From Nanobdellota archaeon (GTDB taxonomy: Archaea > Nanobdellota > Nanobdellia > SCGC-AAA011-G17 > ARS1403): a DNA stretch of 36,297 nt. The notes under the pieces are model-generated. The model worked only from the letters and a program-made list of their open reading frames with translations. It did no database searches and had not been told where the DNA came from. Shown here in pieces: positions 7,204-14,525 of the stretch. Location: contig NZCA01000004.1 in NCBI GenBank assembly GCA_002688095.1, forward strand, positions 1-36,297, in the 5' to 3' direction. Each line of letters begins with the position of its first letter. Within the stretch, counting starts at the first letter, position 1. Made by a program: the position numbers and the translations under genes.

Positions 7204-7529
7204 TGGCTAAAAAGAATAATGCTAAAGGTTTAGGCTGGTGGGCATTTATAGCTGGCTTAATAATTGCAGTTGTAGCTGGTTATACTGGAAGAGTACCTGA
7301 TTGGACCTGGTTATTAGTTGTATTGGGTTTGGTTGTCGGATACTTCAATATCAGTAAAGCTGAAGCTGTTCCTTTCTTGCTTTCTACAGTCGCTTTGATT
7401 GTAGCAGGATCTGCTGAATTAGGGTCTTTATGGGCTCCAATAAGTGGAATGTTAGAAGCAGTTGTTATCTTTGTTGCTCCTGCAGCAATTGTAGTAGCAG
7501 TTAAGACAGTTTATGAAATAGCCCAATAA
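7203..7529 (+). CDS. Small four-helix membrane protein
   Basis: A 108-residue hydrophobic protein. After MAKKNNAKGLG come about four predicted membrane segments: WWAFIAGLIIAVVAGYT, WTWLLVVLGLVVGYF, VPFLLSTVALIVAGS and MLEAVVIFVAPAAIVVAV. I chose the ATG at 7203 over GTG 7197 because AAGGAGG lies exactly 7 nt before it. The strong ribosome binding site, single-gene unit and hairpin/T-run terminator suggest high expression. The family is unknown to me. It could be an abundant envelope or S-layer-associated peptide, which is inference only. Confidence 0.8.
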   Translation: MAKKNNAKGLGWWAFIAGLIIAVVAGYTGRVPDWTWLLVVLGLVVGYFNISKAEAVPFLLSTVALIVAGSAELGSLWAPISGMLEAVVIFVAPAAIVVAVKTVYEIAQ

Positions 7530-7549
7530 GGGCTTTTTTTTTATTTTTT
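7521..7549 (+). terminator. Hairpin plus T-run terminator
   Basis: GCCC 7521-7524 pairs with GGGC 7530-7533 around a 5-nt loop that holds the TAA stop. A run of nine T follows, then A and six more T. Poly-T alone terminates archaeal RNA polymerase, so termination here is likely with or without the stem. Confidence 0.7.
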
Positions 7550-7561
7550 GTAAAGACTTCT

Positions 7562-8077
7562 TTAGATGTAATCAGATATGTGGTGTTTGTATTCTTCATG
7601 GACTAACCAGAGAACTAGTAAAATAGCATCTAGGCCTTGGAAAAATGTTCCCTGAAAATAACTAAAGTTCATTCCAATTCCCAACATAAAACCAGGAAGG
7701 ATTTGAACAGGTCCGGATAAGAAAGCATCTAATAAAATATGAGTTAATGAACCAAAGGAAATGGCTAGGAAAAGGTAAGAGATTTTTATATTTTGTTTTT
7801 TAAAGTATTTAGAAGTGTAATTTTTAGTTAGATAAAATAAGATTAAAAATAGTAAAGGGAAAGCCAAGGAATGTGTGAGGGTTCTGTGAATATCTGAAAT
7901 AGGAATATAAGAAAATAGATTAAAAATCCAACCTACAAGAATATCTAAATCAGGAAAGAGACCGGCGAGACCGGCGACAAAAACATATCTTATGCTGAAT
8001 TTTTTCTTTGCAAAATAATCTCTATAAATTCCTGCTAAAACTAAAGGTATTAAAATATGAGTAACAGCTAGAGGCAT
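7562..8077 (-). CDS. DUF457/YdjM-type membrane-bound metal-dependent hydrolase
   Basis: A 171-residue integral membrane protein. The family hallmarks are His7 in MPLAVTHILIPLVLAG, the FPDLDILVG motif at about 41-49, the DIHRTLTHS motif at about 62-70, and a later LTHILLDAF. These His and Asp residues are the putative metal ligands of the LexA-binding/inner-membrane-bound hydrolase family (YdjM, PF04307). It has four or five hydrophobic segments. TTTATAATT about 25 nt before the start suggests a leaderless mRNA. It is divergent from lysK. The substrate is unknown. Confidence 0.8.
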   Translation of the reverse strand: MPLAVTHILIPLVLAGIYRDYFAKKKFSIRYVFVAGLAGLFPDLDILVGWIFNLFSYIPISDIHRTLTHSLAFPLLFLILFYLTKNYTSKYFKKQNIKISYLFLAISFGSLTHILLDAFLSGPVQILPGFMLGIGMNFSYFQGTFFQGLDAILLVLWLVHEEYKHHISDYI

Positions 8078-8110
8078 AACTTTTTTAAGGTAAGGTTAAT
8101 TATAAATGTT

Positions 8111-9631
8111 ATGGCTAAGAAGGAAAAAAGACATTGGGCAGATTTAGCTGGGGAAAATGTAATTAGAGAACAGGGAGATAAAAAGGAGTATTGTTGTGCT
8201 TCGGGGATAACACCAAGTGGAACAATCCATATTGGAAACTTTAGGGAAATAATTACTACGGACTTAGTTGTAAAAGCCTTGGAAAATAAAGGGAAGAAAG
8301 TAAGATTTATTTATTCTTGGGATGATTTTGATAGATTTAGAAAAGTGCCTAAAAATATTCCTGAAAGTTTTGAAGAACATATTGGGATGAATTTGAGCGA
8401 TGTGCCTGATCCCTTGAAGAAAGAAAAGAGTTATGCTTTAAGTTTTGAAAAAGAAATGGAAGATTCTATTAAAGATTTGGGGATGGATATTGAGTTCATA
8501 AGACAAAGTGAGATGTATAAAAAATGTGTTTATGCTAAAGATATTAAAAAAGCTTTGAACGAAAAGGATAAAGCAATTCCTATTTTGAATAAATACAGAA
8601 AAGAACCTCTTCCAAATGATTGGATGCCTTTGGTGGTGTATTGTGAGAGTTGCAAGAAAGATTCTACTAATGTGTTAAGTTATGATGGAGATTATAAAGT
8701 AAGTTATGAATGTGAATGCGGGTTTAGTAATGAAGTTGATTTTAGAAAAACAGGAATTGTTAAATTAAATTGGAGATTGGATTGGCCAATGAGGCAGTTC
8801 TTTGAGAAAGTGGACTTTGAGCCTGCTGGAAAGGATCATTATGCAGCCGGAGGTTCTAGGCCTACGACAAATCAAATTATTGAAGCTATTTGGAAAAGGG
8901 AAAAAGTTACGGATTTGATTTATGAATGGATTGGAATTAAAGGGGGGAAGCAATTTTCAAGTTCTGCGGGAAATGTAACTAATGTTACGGATGTTTTGGA
9001 AGTTTATGAGCCAGAAGTTGTAAGGTTTTTATTTGCAGGGACAAGACCTAAAACTGAATTTGGTATTAGTTTTGATTTGGATGTTATTAAGATTTATGAG
9101 GATTTTGATAGATTAGAAGCTAAATATTATGCTAAAGAAGGGGATGAAAAAGATAAAAGAACTTATGAGTTAAGTTGTGTTAACGTTCCTAAGAAAAAAC
9201 CTGAAAGAATTGGATTTAGGCATTTAACTATGTTGGTGCAAATTTATGAAGGTGATGTTAAGAAAGTAAGCAAAGATAAATTAATCCAGAAAAGAGCTGG
9301 GTGTGCTAAGAATTGGTTAGAAAAATATGCTCCAGATGATTTTAAATTTAAAATACATGAAAAAGTTTCTAAAGAAGTTTTAAAATTGTTAAATGGAAAA
9401 CAAAAAGAATCTCTAAAAGAATTGATTAAAGTTTTAGATAAGAAATTAGATGAGCAAGGGTTATTTAATGAATTTTATGAAATCTGTGAGAAGTTTGAGA
9501 TTAAAAATACCGAGTTTTTTAAAGGGGCTTATTTGGCTTTGATTGGGAAAGAAAAAGGTCCTAGATTAGCAAGTTTTATATTAGCTATTGGAAAAGATAA
9601 GGTTAAGAAATTGTTGAAGGAGATAAAATGA
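8111..9631 (+). CDS. lysK: Class I lysyl-tRNA synthetase
   Basis: Charges tRNA-Lys in the cytoplasm. This is the archaeal class I enzyme, not the class II LysS. The Rossmann-fold motif is GTIHIGNFRE (HIGN at 40-43), and the second signature is KQFSSSAGN at 280-288, the class I LysRS form of KMSKS. An inserted zinc knuckle has Cys178, Cys181, Cys201 and Cys203. The C-terminal helical anticodon-binding domain runs from about 330 to 506. Length is normal (500-530). The stop codon overlaps the start of a 33-aa gene as ATGA. Confidence 0.96.
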   Translation: MAKKEKRHWADLAGENVIREQGDKKEYCCASGITPSGTIHIGNFREIITTDLVVKALENKGKKVRFIYSWDDFDRFRKVPKNIPESFEEHIGMNLSDVPDPLKKEKSYALSFEKEMEDSIKDLGMDIEFIRQSEMYKKCVYAKDIKKALNEKDKAIPILNKYRKEPLPNDWMPLVVYCESCKKDSTNVLSYDGDYKVSYECECGFSNEVDFRKTGIVKLNWRLDWPMRQFFEKVDFEPAGKDHYAAGGSRPTTNQIIEAIWKREKVTDLIYEWIGIKGGKQFSSSAGNVTNVTDVLEVYEPEVVRFLFAGTRPKTEFGISFDLDVIKIYEDFDRLEAKYYAKEGDEKDKRTYELSCVNVPKKKPERIGFRHLTMLVQIYEGDVKKVSKDKLIQKRAGCAKNWLEKYAPDDFKFKIHEKVSKEVLKLLNGKQKESLKELIKVLDKKLDEQGLFNEFYEICEKFEIKNTEFFKGAYLALIGKEKGPRLASFILAIGKDKVKKLLKEIK

Positions 9632-9729
9632 GTGATGCTTTGTTAGTTATTTTGGGTTTGATTGGATTAGGAGCTTTATGGTTTGTTTTATTTGGTCAGA
9701 AACGGTATAACAAGCTTATGAAGCAGTAG
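9628..9729 (+). CDS. 33-residue single-span membrane microprotein
   Basis: ATG at 9628 overlaps the lysK TGA, and AAGGAG lies at the usual distance before it. The product is MSDALLVILGLIGLGALWFV followed by a short basic tail with KRYNKLMK, that is one transmembrane helix with its positive residues at the C-terminal end. The ribosome binding site and the overlapped start support translation. The function is unknown and no homologue is recognised. Confidence 0.6.
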   Translation: MSDALLVILGLIGLGALWFVLFGQKRYNKLMKQ

Positions 9730-9779
9730 AAAGCTTTATAATGGGTTTTAGAGGACTTTAGAGTATTAGGGGATATCTT

Positions 9780-10679
9780 ATGGGAGAAGACGAAAGAACT
9801 AATGGGTATTTGAAGATAATGGACCTTTATAGTTCTCCTTCTGGTTTGCCTTCTGCGATTGATATTTTTAACAATAGATTGGTACTTTTAGCTCCTGGAA
9901 GTGTTACTGGAGAATCAATAGGGATGACTAAAGCGGGGAGATCTGAAAGATTAAGAAACTTGGCAGAGCGACTAATAGCAGACGAAGCAATAGAAGAAGC
10001 GTTAGGAAGGAAACCTGTTGTGACAATCTTTAAACCAAATAGTTTAGCTAAAAATCTTTTTGAAAAAGATCCTGAAAAGAGAGCTATTTTTCATGAATAT
10101 ATTTGTAATTTACATAGAAATACTTTATTGGAATTACGTCAACCTTCAAGACAAGGATATGATGTTCATTATACAGATGTAGCTTTATTTGATAGGGGTC
10201 CTCATGATGATATCTTTTGGTCTTATGCTTTAGAAGATGCGGGTTTGATTAATTCTGCTAGAAGAGAACGGGCATTAGAGATTGCTGGATGGTCCACAAA
10301 AGAAAAATTGGTAGATATGGTGTTTGGAATAAATGTACCTCCTGCCCGTGCCCTAGAAAGAGAAAAGAAAAGGGGAGAAGGGTTTGGAAATGTTATGAAT
10401 CCCGAATTTTTACCAGTATTAGAAGAATCTTATATGGGAGCAGAAAGAGAAGAAAGAATAAGAAAGGGGTTGGCTTCTAATCTTGAAAGGGGAGAGATAA
10501 CTGCAGAAGATTATAAAGAACAAACAAAAGACTTTTTGGTGCAATGTCCTTATGTGAGTGTAAATGGGGAAGACTTTAAAACTGTTAATTCAAATAAATT
10601 CTTTTATCCTTTAAAAGGCCAATTACTTTACAATCATGGTGTTTCTGAAGAATTAGAGCATTTAGCTGAAAACAAGTAG
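9780..10679 (+). CDS. Thymidylate-kinase/AAA-like P-loop protein with degraded Walker A
   Basis: A 299-residue soluble protein whose core resembles AAA-type or dNMP-kinase-like NTPases. VVTIFKPNS is followed by ALFDRGPHDDIFWS (the DRGxxD motif of deoxynucleoside-kinase-like folds at about 136-148), then a lid-like region REKKRGEGFG and a C-terminal YVSVNGEDF strand. The expected P-loop reads LLAPGSVTGES, with Glu where the invariant Lys should be, so ATP binding may be lost or altered. A TATA-like TTTATAATG sits about 45 nt upstream. Family assignment is moderate and the substrate is unknown. Confidence 0.6.
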   Translation: MGEDERTNGYLKIMDLYSSPSGLPSAIDIFNNRLVLLAPGSVTGESIGMTKAGRSERLRNLAERLIADEAIEEALGRKPVVTIFKPNSLAKNLFEKDPEKRAIFHEYICNLHRNTLLELRQPSRQGYDVHYTDVALFDRGPHDDIFWSYALEDAGLINSARRERALEIAGWSTKEKLVDMVFGINVPPARALEREKKRGEGFGNVMNPEFLPVLEESYMGAEREERIRKGLASNLERGEITAEDYKEQTKDFLVQCPYVSVNGEDFKTVNSNKFFYPLKGQLLYNHGVSEELEHLAENK

Positions 10680-10715
10680 CAGAAGCATAAAGTATTTATT
10701 CTAATTAATTTTTTA

Positions 10716-10742
10716 CTCGACATATTCGACATACTCGTCATG
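10716..10742 (+). repeat. Three tandem 9-bp repeats upstream of the HTH-endonuclease gene
   Basis: CTCGACATA (10716-10724), TTCGACATA (10725-10733) and the diverged CTCGTCATG (10734-10742) lie end to end. They sit just upstream of a TATA-like TTTATAAG at about 10755 and 41-67 nt before the ATG at 10783. The 9-10 bp spacing places the copies roughly on one face of the helix, as expected of operator sites. The adjacent gene encodes an HTH protein that could bind them. Confidence 0.45.
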
Positions 10743-10782
10743 TACGTGTAGCGTTTATAAGGAAAACTTCCTCTATTATTGT

Positions 10783-11106
10783 ATGCAAAAAGGGGTCGGT
10801 ATTTCGGGTTTGTCTTCGGAAAAAACATATGTTCAACTAAAAGATGGTTTCAGAGAGTCCTTGTTTGATGGGGCTCATAATTACTTTGATAATTGGAGAA
10901 TTTTAGGCGAGTTTCTTGGCATTAAAAGGGGAGATACAACTATTGCTAGGAATTGGAAGGAAGGTATGAACTGTTATCCATTAAATATTGTCTTAAAAAT
11001 TGGAAATCTTATTAACATAACCAAAAAAGAAATAGAAAAGAACATTATTCAAATAAGGTATAAAACACAAATAGACGGTGGGGGGGTTCTAGTGGAGGAC
11101 CAATAA
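10783..11106 (+). CDS. HTH N-terminal half of a frameshifted LAGLIDADG endonuclease
   Basis: Residues 15-95 (KDGFRESLFDGAHNYFDNW, LGEFLGIKRGDTTIARNW, YPLNIVLKIGNLINITKKEI) look like a Xre-type helix-turn-helix domain. I know this arrangement at the N-terminus of free-standing archaeal LAGLIDADG proteins. The frame ends at TAA 11104-11106 soon after a run of seven G (11080-11086). A -1 shift in that run continues as GGSSGGPINNPNFPIKIDGD and into the endonuclease domain, so this and 11151-11756 were almost certainly one gene. Confidence 0.65.
   Translation: MQKGVGISGLSSEKTYVQLKDGFRESLFDGAHNYFDNWRILGEFLGIKRGDTTIARNWKEGMNCYPLNIVLKIGNLINITKKEIEKNIIQIRYKTQIDGGGVLVEDQ
11080..11086 (+). other. G7 run at the frame change of the endonuclease gene
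   Basis: The upstream frame reads GGT GGG GGG GTT. The downstream frame is open from 11064 and reads GGG GGT TCT AGT through the same spot. One extra G in the mRNA, or a -1 ribosomal slip on GGG, would join the two halves. An indel mutation or a homopolymer sequencing error would look the same. Confidence 0.6.
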
Positions 11107-11150
11107 ATAATCCTAATTTTCCCATAAAAATTGATGGGGATTTTGCTGAA

Positions 11151-11756
11151 ATGCTTGGACATATTTGCGGGGATGGAACGATAGTTAGATGTCGTCCTGA
11201 AAAAGGAATAAGGACTTCCTATTCAAATAGTGAAATAGAATTGATTAAAGGGTTTGATTTTTTAATGAAAAAAATTTTTGGAGAAGTGGAATCTTACTTA
11301 TATAATGTTGATATTTCTTCCCAGGTTGTAAAAACAAGTTTTACATATACAAAACCCCATTATCAAATATCTTATCCAACAATTATATCCTATTTAATTC
11401 TCTCTGTTTATGATTACAAATATAATGATAAAATGGAATTTCCTGAATTTATTTTAGACCTGGATGAAAAAGCAAGGTGTGGATTTCTTAGAGCTTTATT
11501 TGATGACGAAGGGTATGTAAATGAAAAACATAAAGTGGTAAGGATTGGTATGAAACCTTTTAATTTTATGAAAGGTGTTGATAGAACTCTAAATTCTGTA
11601 GGAATTGAAACAAAGGGTATAAGAAGAGAAAAAGATAAAATGTATTACATAAAAATATATAATAAAAAGAATCAAATTTTATATAGTAAGAAGATTAACT
11701 TTAAACATCCACTAAAGAAAAAAAGATTAAAGAAACTTATCAATTTCATAAAATAA
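11151..11756 (+). CDS. LAGLIDADG homing endonuclease domain (C-terminal half)
   Basis: Two LAGLIDADG motifs are present: AEMLGHICGDG at the start (conserved Asp8 counted from this ATG) and CGFLRALFDDEG at about 110-121. This is a single-chain, two-motif nuclease that would cut a long specific DNA site. The C-terminus is basic (KHPLKKKRLKKLINFIK). The frame is open upstream of the ATG back to 11064, and the conserved lead-in FPIKIDGDFAE lies before the ATG, so 11151 is not the natural start. It sits between cellular genes, not inside a host gene, which fits a mobile free-standing element. Confidence 0.8.
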   Translation: MLGHICGDGTIVRCRPEKGIRTSYSNSEIELIKGFDFLMKKIFGEVESYLYNVDISSQVVKTSFTYTKPHYQISYPTIISYLILSVYDYKYNDKMEFPEFILDLDEKARCGFLRALFDDEGYVNEKHKVVRIGMKPFNFMKGVDRTLNSVGIETKGIRREKDKMYYIKIYNKKNQILYSKKINFKHPLKKKRLKKLINFIK

Positions 11757-11760
11757 TAAA

Positions 11761-11774
11761 AAGGTGATATAATC
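11761..11774 (+). promoter_or_regulatory. Ribosome binding site and ATC start of hjc
   Basis: AAGGTGAT (11761-11768) can pair with AUCACCUU at the 3' end of 16S rRNA. Its GG core is followed by 7 nt (TGATATA) and then ATC at 11772. The genes at 7203 and 9628 have the same 7-nt spacing before ATG. No ATG, GTG or TTG occurs in frame between the upstream stop (11757-11759) and the TTG at 11796. Confidence 0.6.
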
Positions 11775-12158
11775 AGCAAAAAGAAGGGGTCGCGATTGGA
11801 ACGAGAGCTAATTCATATGTTCCATAATTCTGGATGGCAACCCATTAGAGCTAGCGGATCTGGGAATACTACTTTACCTTGTGTAGACTTATTAGCTGGT
11901 AAAAACGGAAGGTCTCTTGCTATTGAATGCAAAGGTGGAAAAAAAGCCAGATATATTAAAAGAAAACAGATTGAGGAATTAAAAGAATTTTCTAGGAAGT
12001 TTGGAGCAGAGGCTTGGTTGGGAGCAAGATTCGATAACACAGAATGGTTATTTTTAGAGATAGAACATTTGAAAATAAGTAAAAGTGGGGATAACTTTGT
12101 AATAGATCCTAAATTAGCTAAAGAGAAAGGGCTTAAATTTGAAGAGTTGATTGGTTAA
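11772..12158 (+). CDS. hjc: Holliday junction resolvase Hjc (apparent ATC start)
   Basis: Homodimeric archaeal resolvase that cuts four-way junctions during recombination. Motifs are KKKGSRLERELIHMF at the N-terminus, IRASGSGNTTLPCVDLLAG (catalytic Asp), and SLAIECKGG (the E-x-K of the nuclease core), with KRKQIEELKEFSRKFGAEAW after. Length from the ATC is 128 residues, normal for Hjc. The KGxxxERE segment is conserved in Hjc and precedes the first canonical start (TTG 11796), so initiation at ATC 11772 fits better. The TTG has AAGGGG 6 nt upstream and remains possible. Confidence 0.9.
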   Translation: MSKKKGSRLERELIHMFHNSGWQPIRASGSGNTTLPCVDLLAGKNGRSLAIECKGGKKARYIKRKQIEELKEFSRKFGAEAWLGARFDNTEWLFLEIEHLKISKSGDNFVIDPKLAKEKGLKFEELIG

Positions 12159-12188
12159 ATTAAAAAGAGTTTCTTCTTTTAGTTTTTT

Positions 12189-13946
12189 ATGCATAGAGGT
12201 GTATGTTTGATAATTTTGGTACTTTTTAGTTGCTCTGTTTGGGGTATTAGAATAAATGAGATAATGTACGATCCTGACTGTTCAGATAATTATTGCGAAT
12301 ATATTGAAATCTATAATAATGAAACTAGTTCAGTTAATATGACCGGTTGGAAGATAAGTGATAATTCTGGAGAAGATATTTTGGATGACTTAATTTTACC
12401 AGGAAAAAGTTATGGTTTAATTGTAGATTCAGATACAAGAGTGTATGGTAATTTTGATATTGGAAGTGTTGAATGGATATATGTGGATGATGATGCAATT
12501 GGAAATGGTTTAAGCAATATTGAAATTATAACTTTGAAAGATGGAAATGGGACCATAGTGGACTCAATTAGTTATAATGAAAGTACGGGGGGAGAAAGTT
12601 ATAGTTATTTGGATGGGAATTGGAATATTACTGTTGCAAGTCCTGGAAAGGACAACATAAATAATGAAGAAAGTGTAAATGATTATTCGGTAATTAGTAT
12701 TTCCGAATTTCTACCCGATCCAGAAGGGGAAGATGATGCGATTATGCCAAATGGAGAATGGGTAGAATTGTATAATAATGGGAATGAAAATTTGGATTTA
12801 TTGGGTTTTAGTTTGTATGATAATTATGGAAGTGAAACAGATGTTATTATAACTGAAACTACCACTTTAGATGGAACGATAATTGGAAGTAAAGATTATT
12901 TGATTGTATATATGAATGGGGTGAGTGGATTTTTAAGTAATGGGGGTTTTGAGAAAATAAGTTTGTATGATTTAAGGGATAACTTGGTTGATGAAGTAAG
13001 TTATGAAGGTTCTGAAGAAGGGGTGAGTTGGAGTTTTGCAGAGGAAAAATGGCAAAAATCAGCTCCCACATTGGGTTCTGAGAATTTAGATAGCTCTAAT
13101 TCTATTCAATCGGAAATAAGGATTGAAGATATTTATGATTTAGGAGATGGAAAAGCAGAATGGGGGGATATTATTCGGACTAAATTATTTGTTAAAAAGG
13201 GAAATACAAATAAAAACGTAGTTTGGATATGGGTAGAAGATAGAGAAGGAAATAGGGTGACTAAGAAAAGTAAATTTAATGTTTATGATAGATTTTTGAA
13301 TTATACTTTTACTTATCCTATTGGAATTCCAGATAATTGTAATGATGATTTTGTAAGTGGTTTAGGGAAAATAAAAATAAGTGGATTAGATACGGGGGAT
13401 GAAGAAGAATTAGAAATAAGAGGAAAACCTAATTGTAAAGGTGGAACTAAGAAAGTTAGAACCAAAAGTTTTGAATATGAATTATCGGAATATCCTAAAG
13501 AAATTAAAGATAACTCGGAATTTGAAAGTAAATTAAGATTAAAGAATAATTTAAAAGAAGATCTGAAAGCAGATGTATGGAGTTATGTTTATTCTGGGAA
13601 AAAACACTTTGTTAAAGAAAGTGACGAGGAAAATATGCAAACAATAAGTTTGAAGGCTAATGAAGAAAAAACAATAATATTGAAAAATGAGATTACGGAT
13701 GTGAGTAAGGCTAAGTCTCCTAGGTTAAAAGTAAAAATATTAAAAGAAGATAGAAAAACTCCTTATGATATTACTAAAGAACTTAAAGTCTCTAAGAACG
13801 AAAACGTTAAAAAAGGAATTGATACCATTACTGGGGAAGTTATATACGAAAGTAAAGGTGTTAAAGCACAAAGATCTGCTGTTTTCTTTTTCAGCGGATT
13901 AATGATGACTCTGGGCATTTATAGCTTTGTAAGAAAATGGAATTAA
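12189..13946 (+). CDS. Secreted membrane-anchored lamin-tail-domain protein
   Basis: A 585-residue cell-surface protein. A signal peptide occupies about residues 1-19 (MHRGVCLIILVLFSCSVWG). Two lamin-tail domains (LTD) follow: IRINEIMYDPDCSDNYCEYI with EIYNNETSSVNMTGWKISD, then ISEFLPDPEGEDD with GEWVELYNNGNENLDLLG. A beta-rich region runs from about 300 to 545, and a C-terminal membrane helix (about 563-580, AVFFFSGLMMTLGIYSF) ends in a short basic tail. The extracytoplasmic LTD pairs may bind ligands or carry enzymes, but no partner is evident. It overlaps the next gene by 10 nt. Confidence 0.85.
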   Translation: MHRGVCLIILVLFSCSVWGIRINEIMYDPDCSDNYCEYIEIYNNETSSVNMTGWKISDNSGEDILDDLILPGKSYGLIVDSDTRVYGNFDIGSVEWIYVDDDAIGNGLSNIEIITLKDGNGTIVDSISYNESTGGESYSYLDGNWNITVASPGKDNINNEESVNDYSVISISEFLPDPEGEDDAIMPNGEWVELYNNGNENLDLLGFSLYDNYGSETDVIITETTTLDGTIIGSKDYLIVYMNGVSGFLSNGGFEKISLYDLRDNLVDEVSYEGSEEGVSWSFAEEKWQKSAPTLGSENLDSSNSIQSEIRIEDIYDLGDGKAEWGDIIRTKLFVKKGNTNKNVVWIWVEDREGNRVTKKSKFNVYDRFLNYTFTYPIGIPDNCNDDFVSGLGKIKISGLDTGDEEELEIRGKPNCKGGTKKVRTKSFEYELSEYPKEIKDNSEFESKLRLKNNLKEDLKADVWSYVYSGKKHFVKESDEENMQTISLKANEEKTIILKNEITDVSKAKSPRLKVKILKEDRKTPYDITKELKVSKNENVKKGIDTITGEVIYESKGVKAQRSAVFFFSGLMMTLGIYSFVRKWN

Positions 13947-14335
13947 AAATAAAAATCATAATTGAAATCTTGGGTAGTCCCAAAGAACATGTAGAGAAAA
14001 CAATAAATGGTGTTATGGAAGAGTTAGAGAAAAGAGAAATTAAAATTTTAAAAAAAGAAGTGAATAAGCCCAAGGAGGTAGAAAAGTTTTTTAGTACTTT
14101 TGCAGATGTGGAGTTTGAATGTAAGGATTGGGATGTTTTAATTGATATTTGTTTTGATTTTATGCCTAGTGTAGTAGAAATTATAGAACCTTTAGAATTG
14201 AAATTTGAAGGTAAGAAGATGGAAGAATTATTGAATGATTTACTCGCGAAATTACATAAAAATAGTATGATGATGAGAAATTTGCATGCGGAGAATGTGC
14301 AAATGAAAAGGGAATTAGGAAGAGAGAATGGTTAA
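13937..14335 (+). CDS. Hypothetical coiled-coil protein
   Basis: A 132-residue soluble protein, unrecognised. The N-terminal half has an alternating beta/alpha pattern (KIKIIIEILGSPKEHVEKTI, REIKILKKEV, WDVLIDICFDF). The C-terminal 45 residues form an amphipathic helix (ELLNDLLAKLHKNSMMMRNL). Its start overlaps the LTD gene by 10 nt and its end overlaps the next gene by 8 nt, so all three are one unit. Confidence 0.7.
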   Translation: MELKIKIIIEILGSPKEHVEKTINGVMEELEKREIKILKKEVNKPKEVEKFFSTFADVEFECKDWDVLIDICFDFMPSVVEIIEPLELKFEGKKMEELLNDLLAKLHKNSMMMRNLHAENVQMKRELGRENG

Positions 14336-14525
14336 TAATAGTTTAACATGTAGATGTATTGACTGTGGTTTATCCTATAAAACAAATCCTGATACTGAAA
14401 CAATATATAATAAATGCATAGGGTGTCGTACAAACTACGGTGGAATAGAAGACCAATTAGAAGCGATTAAGTTAGATCAATTAAGACATAATAAAGAATT
14501 AAGAAGAAGTAAAGAATTAAATTGA
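14328..14525 (+). CDS. Small zinc-ribbon-like protein
   Basis: A 65-residue protein. CRCIDCGLSY near residue 8 and CIGCRTNYGG near residue 30 give two CxxC pairs, a plausible zinc site. A charged helix follows (IEDQLEAIKLDQLRHNKELR). The start overlaps the upstream gene by 8 nt. The stop directly abuts the stop of the convergent gene at 14526. The function is unknown; zinc binding is inferred from the Cys spacing. Confidence 0.65.
   Translation: MVNNSLTCRCIDCGLSYKTNPDTETIYNKCIGCRTNYGGIEDQLEAIKLDQLRHNKELRRSKELN

Noticed and set aside
11064-11150. A start for the LAGLIDADG half upstream of 11151
   Set aside because: The frame is open but has no ATG, GTG or TTG with a ribosome binding site there. 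Fusion with the HTH half explains it better.
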